A stretch of DNA of 16,385 nt, taken from assembly GCA_035295665.1 (NCBI GenBank), contig DATGIQ010000247.1, positions 1 to 16,385 of the forward strand. Reading direction: 5' to 3'. Positions 13,561 through 16,385 of this stretch are shown here, piece by piece. This DNA is from DATGIQ01 sp035295665. Lineage in GTDB: Bacteria; Planctomycetota; Planctomycetia; Gemmatales; Gemmataceae. The stretch's first letter is position 1. Each line of letters begins with the position of its first letter. The notes beneath the pieces are model-generated. The model saw only the letters and a list, made by a program, of their open reading frames with translations. It was not told the origin of the DNA and ran no database searches. Both the position numbers and the translations under genes were made by a program.

Positions 13561-14697
13561 CTACGCACACAACGACAGCACCTTCCGGGCCATCGCCTCC
13601 CACGAAAACCGTTCATCCAGTTCGGGACGGTCCACGACCATCGGTCCCGAGGCGAGCAGCTCGCGGCAAGCCTCGTCGAGTGAGGCCGGGTCGCAAGGGT
13701 CAAAATAAAAAACGCCGGGGCCCGCAAACTCTTGCAGGGAGCTGTTGAGGCTACACAGCACCGGAGTCCCATGCCGGAGTGAGTCCAGCACCGGAAAGCC
13801 AAACCCTTCGTACAGGGACGGATAAATGGTAAACGCCGCTTGGCGGTAGAGCTGGCAAAGATCTCGATCCGGCACAAAACCCAAAAAGCGGATTTTGCGG
13901 CCGTGCGTTTCGCGCATTCGGCGGCCGGAGTTGTGGTTCACGAGCCAGCCGCGGGGGCCAACCCACCACAGCTCGGTGCGCTCATCCAGCACCGACGTGT
14001 TTAGGAACCAGTGGAACAGGAATGGTCCATTTTTGCGCGGCTCCAGCGTGGAGACGACCAAGACCACGTCTGATCTCCGCGCAACCCGCTCCGGCGCGGC
14101 ATGCTCCCGTACACACAACGTGGGACCGGGATAGCACACGACGACCTTCTCCGGGGCGGCCCGGCACAACCAATCGGCGTCGGCCTTGGTCGAATGCGAG
14201 TTGGCCACAAGCCGATCACACAGGGCGGCGCTTTGCGTGAAGAGCCGGCCGAAGTGTTCGCAGGTTTCGGCGACGTGATAATGGGGCATCAGCACCGGCG
14301 TGAAATCATGAAGCAAGCAAAGCTCGCGCCGGAAATGCCGCTGGGCCGGCCGGAGCATCGTGTACAGCATGGCGCACCGCCCCGCCAGGCGTTCATCATG
14401 GCGGCGGGGGCGACGGTGGAAGAGCCGCCGCGTCCACTGCACCAGGTCCGGGTCCGCGGAGGGGAGCTGCGGGTTCGTGACCGCAATCTCCTGACCGCAG
14501 CGCAGGACCTTCGAAAGCCGCATGTTCCGGGCATGCTCGCCGCCGATTGTGTTCACCAGACGCAGAGCCGTCAGCGGAGCCAGGGCTTCGATGAGCCGGG
14601 CTGCGAACCGGCCGATCCCCGCGAGGTTTCGGCCCAGCATGGGGCTCACTTCCACGTAGAGCGGATCGCCGGTCTGGTAAGCGCTCGTTGGTATCAT
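13561..14697 (-). CDS. GT4-family glycosyltransferase, paralog of the upstream gene
   Basis: A 378-residue GT-B transferase. Motifs: glycine-rich loop NLAGIGRFAARL near 24-35, LLHDFTPVLMPHYH near 128-141, VVSTLEPRKNGPF near 214-226, and YPSLYEGFGFPVLD ending near 305, where the second acid of the usual E-x7-E is aspartate. A tail segment GPGVFYFDPCDPASLDEAC is shared with the upstream paralog. The start is taken as ATG 14697 (GAAG about six bases upstream). A GTG at 14739 also has GAAGG six bases upstream and would overlap the preceding gene by eight bases, so the true start is uncertain. Likely builds the polysaccharide exported by Wzm/Wzt; sugar not predictable. Confidence 0.88.
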   Translation of the reverse strand: MIPTSAYQTGDPLYVEVSPMLGRNLAGIGRFAARLIEALAPLTALRLVNTIGGEHARNMRLSKVLRCGQEIAVTNPQLPSADPDLVQWTRRLFHRRPRRHDERLAGRCAMLYTMLRPAQRHFRRELCLLHDFTPVLMPHYHVAETCEHFGRLFTQSAALCDRLVANSHSTKADADWLCRAAPEKVVVCYPGPTLCVREHAAPERVARRSDVVLVVSTLEPRKNGPFLFHWFLNTSVLDERTELWWVGPRGWLVNHNSGRRMRETHGRKIRFLGFVPDRDLCQLYRQAAFTIYPSLYEGFGFPVLDSLRHGTPVLCSLNSSLQEFAGPGVFYFDPCDPASLDEACRELLASGPMVVDRPELDERFSWEAMARKVLSLCA

Positions 14698-14731
14698 CGC
14701 CTTCTTCTGCGAACCTCCGTGCGAAACAGTG

Positions 14732-15853
14732 TCAGGCACACAAGGCCTTCACGGTCTGAGCCAGGGCTCCCCACGAGAAGCGTTCTCGCAGGTTCGAGGG
14801 TTCGATCACGAGCGGCTGCGCGGTCCGCAAGGCGCGGCATGCTTCGTCCAGCGTGGCCGGGTCGCACGGGTCGAAATAAAAGACGCCGGGGCCGGCCAAC
14901 TCTTTCAGGGAGCTATGATAGCTGCACACGACGGGAGCGCCATGCAGCAGCGCATCGAGGACGGGCAGCCCAAAACCCTCGTACAGAGAGGGATAAATCG
15001 TGAACGCGGCTTGCTGGTATAGCTGACAAAGCCGGCGGTCGGAAACTTTGCCGAGAAGACGAATCTGGTGCCCGCGTGGTCCACTCCGCCGCTGCTTTAG
15101 CATCGTGACCAGTTCGCGCGAGGCCCACCAGGCATGGGGCCCCACCCACCATAATTCCATATCCGGATCGAGCGCTTCGGTGGCCGCGAACCAGTCGAGC
15201 AGGAACGGCGCATTCTTGCGCGGCTCAATGGCGGATACGACCAGGATGACGTTCCGGCGGCGCGCCACCGGATTGGGATACGCATGCCGATGCACACAGA
15301 GGCTCGGTCCGGGGTAGCTGACCACGATGCTGTCGTTGTTGGCGGCGCACAGCCATTGGGCATCCCGCTTGGTCGATTGCGAGATCGCCACCAGCTTGTC
15401 GCACAGTGGGGCCGTCTTGGCGAAAAAGGTGCCGAAATGGTGCCGCGATTGCTCTCCGTGCGTCCACGGCAAGAGCAACGTCGTGAAATCATAAAGGATG
15501 CCAACTTCCCGACGGAAACACCGTGCCCCGGGCCGCAGCGCCGTGTAAATGGCCGCCGACGCGCTCGCCGACTGGGCATCTAAATTGCGCCGCGGCCGGC
15601 GCAGCAGCCGCCGAGCCCAGGTTTCCAGATTGCCATCGCTTTCTTCGAGGTCGGCAGCGCAGACGGGAATATACCTGCCCTTGGCGGTTGTCAGCAGACC
15701 AAGCGGCGTAAGGCGAACCAGGGCTTGCACCAGGTGGGCCACAAAACGGCCCATCCCCGTCAGATGCTTCTCTTCCAGCGCACTGACATCCACATAGATC
15801 GGAACGTCGGGAGACGCAATATGGCCGGGAACACAGATGGCGGAGGAATCCAT
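14732..15853 (-). CDS. GT4-family glycosyltransferase, tandem paralog
   Basis: A 373-residue GT-B transferase closely related to the next gene in the cluster. Motifs: HLTGMGRFVAHLVQAL near 30-45, GILYDFTTLLLPWTHGE near 118-134, VVSAIEPRKNAPFLLDWF near 205-222, WWVGPHAWW near 235-243, and YPSLYEGFGLPVLD ending at 300, again with aspartate as the second acid of the E-x7-E motif. It shares VFYFDPCDPATLDEACR with its paralog. ATG 15853 is preceded by AGGGG at about eight bases. The gene lies 42 bases after the partial glycosyltransferase on its upstream side and abuts or overlaps the downstream one, which fits a single transcript. Confidence 0.92.
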   Translation of the reverse strand: MDSSAICVPGHIASPDVPIYVDVSALEEKHLTGMGRFVAHLVQALVRLTPLGLLTTAKGRYIPVCAADLEESDGNLETWARRLLRRPRRNLDAQSASASAAIYTALRPGARCFRREVGILYDFTTLLLPWTHGEQSRHHFGTFFAKTAPLCDKLVAISQSTKRDAQWLCAANNDSIVVSYPGPSLCVHRHAYPNPVARRRNVILVVSAIEPRKNAPFLLDWFAATEALDPDMELWWVGPHAWWASRELVTMLKQRRSGPRGHQIRLLGKVSDRRLCQLYQQAAFTIYPSLYEGFGLPVLDALLHGAPVVCSYHSSLKELAGPGVFYFDPCDPATLDEACRALRTAQPLVIEPSNLRERFSWGALAQTVKALCA

Positions 15854-15895
15854 TCTCTAGCCCCTGGGGTTTGACTAGCCCCGACCGTTCGGGTG

Positions 15896-16385
15896 TTAGG
15901 CCGCTATGGGCGCATTCTGCACGTGCGGTTTCGCCGCGTCGAGGGCGGCGGCCAGAGCGGGCCAAACACTCTCGGCTCCGGCAAACTCCGCCAGACGCTG
16001 ACGCCCACGCAGGGCCATGGCCTGATAGCGATTTCGATCCTTGCGGGCCAGGTCGTAGCTGTTCCGCAGCTGGTTGTGCAAGGACCACCACACGAGACGC
16101 TGCCAGGTCGTGGTCAAGCGGTGCTCGGGATCATGCGGCCAGGCAGCCGGCTCAGGATGGCAGGCGATCGTGAACCCGAGATCATCGTCCATGTAATCGC
16201 CCATCCCGGTGTGTGCCGGGGCCACGCCGGGCCGGCCGGCAGCCAGGTAGTTTTGCAACGGGAGACAGGATCCTTCGGCGCGCGAGGTGTTGAGATAATA
16301 CGTGCTCCCCCGGGCCAGCTCCACCATCAATTCATCGGACAGGTAGGTGTTCACGAAGACGAGCTTGCAGCGGTGGCGCAGACCG
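15896..16385 (-). CDS. Glycosyltransferase (GT-B), C-terminal part; 5' end beyond window
   Basis: The frame is open to the right edge, leaving the last 162 residues. The visible part begins in a strand reading KLVFVNTYLSDELMVELARG, then YYLNTSRAEGSCLPLQNYLA and AAGRPGVAPAHTGMGDYM, the donor-binding end of a GT4-like enzyme in which the second acid of E-x7-E is glutamine. A helical tail follows, rich in Arg, Ala and Trp, ending at TAA 15898-15896. It is the most upstream visible gene of the minus-strand polysaccharide cluster. Family assignment is good; exact activity is unknown and the catalytic N-terminal half is missing from view. Confidence 0.82.
   Translation of the reverse strand, partial: GLRHRCKLVFVNTYLSDELMVELARGSTYYLNTSRAEGSCLPLQNYLAAGRPGVAPAHTGMGDYMDDDLGFTIACHPEPAAWPHDPEHRLTTTWQRLVWWSLHNQLRNSYDLARKDRNRYQAMALRGRQRLAEFAGAESVWPALAAALDAAKPHVQNAPIAA

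Noticed and set aside
13518..13877. Upstream extension of the permease frame
   Set aside because: It overlaps the 3' end of a glycosyltransferase and is Arg/Cys-rich. A near-perfect ribosome-binding site fixes the start at 13517.
14101..15003. 300-codon plus-strand open frame opposite the glycosyltransferases
   Set aside because: It crosses two real minus-strand genes and shows no recognised motif.

Overview
The window looks like chromosomal DNA from a planctomycete, probably near the Gemmata group. The base composition is GC-rich. Two features are typical of that group: an ECF sigma factor fused to a membrane anchor and an outside domain and continuing toward a WD40 propeller, and a secreted protein whose N-terminus carries the planctomycete-type motif LERLEDRLVPA. 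This assignment rests on recognised protein features; no 16S or marker gene is present.

Layout. (1) Positions 1-1120, minus strand: the N-terminal 373 residues of a secreted propeller/Ig-like protein that runs off the left edge. (2) 1121-1949: about 830 bases with no convincing gene. (3) 4409-2008, minus strand: a two-gene unit of a DedA-PAP2 membrane protein followed by thioredoxin reductase, ending at a strong hairpin. (4) 4625-5905, plus strand: ArgA-type N-acetylglutamate synthase, first step of arginine synthesis. (5) 5906-6202: an intergenic gap with a large nested inverted repeat. (6) 6203-9475, plus strand: the sigma-factor/anchor/sensor gene and a WD40 propeller gene. Both lie in the same reading frame and are separated by one TGA codon. 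(7) 16385-9472, minus strand: a seven-gene surface-polysaccharide cluster in transcription order: partial glycosyltransferase, two tandem paralogous GT4 glycosyltransferases, ABC-2 permease (Wzm-like), ATPase (Wzt-like), mannose-6-phosphate isomerase, and a third GT4 enzyme.

How the parts work together. The minus-strand cluster can be read as one assembly and export unit. ManA interconverts fructose-6-phosphate and mannose-6-phosphate, the entry to GDP-mannose. The GT4 enzymes build a glycan, and the Wzm/Wzt pair exports it. The DedA protein may help recycle lipid carrier, but it sits in a separate unit with trxB. The sigma/WD40 locus looks like a membrane-tethered sensor-regulator whose targets cannot be read from this window.

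The most interesting points are the in-frame TGA inside the sigma-sensor fusion and three kinds of dispersed inverted or heptameric repeats. Two of these repeats appear to have grown into the ends of coding genes (the DedA C-terminus and the ManA N-terminus). No clearly new defence or mobile system was found. No tRNA, rRNA, CRISPR array, transposase or integrase was recognised.
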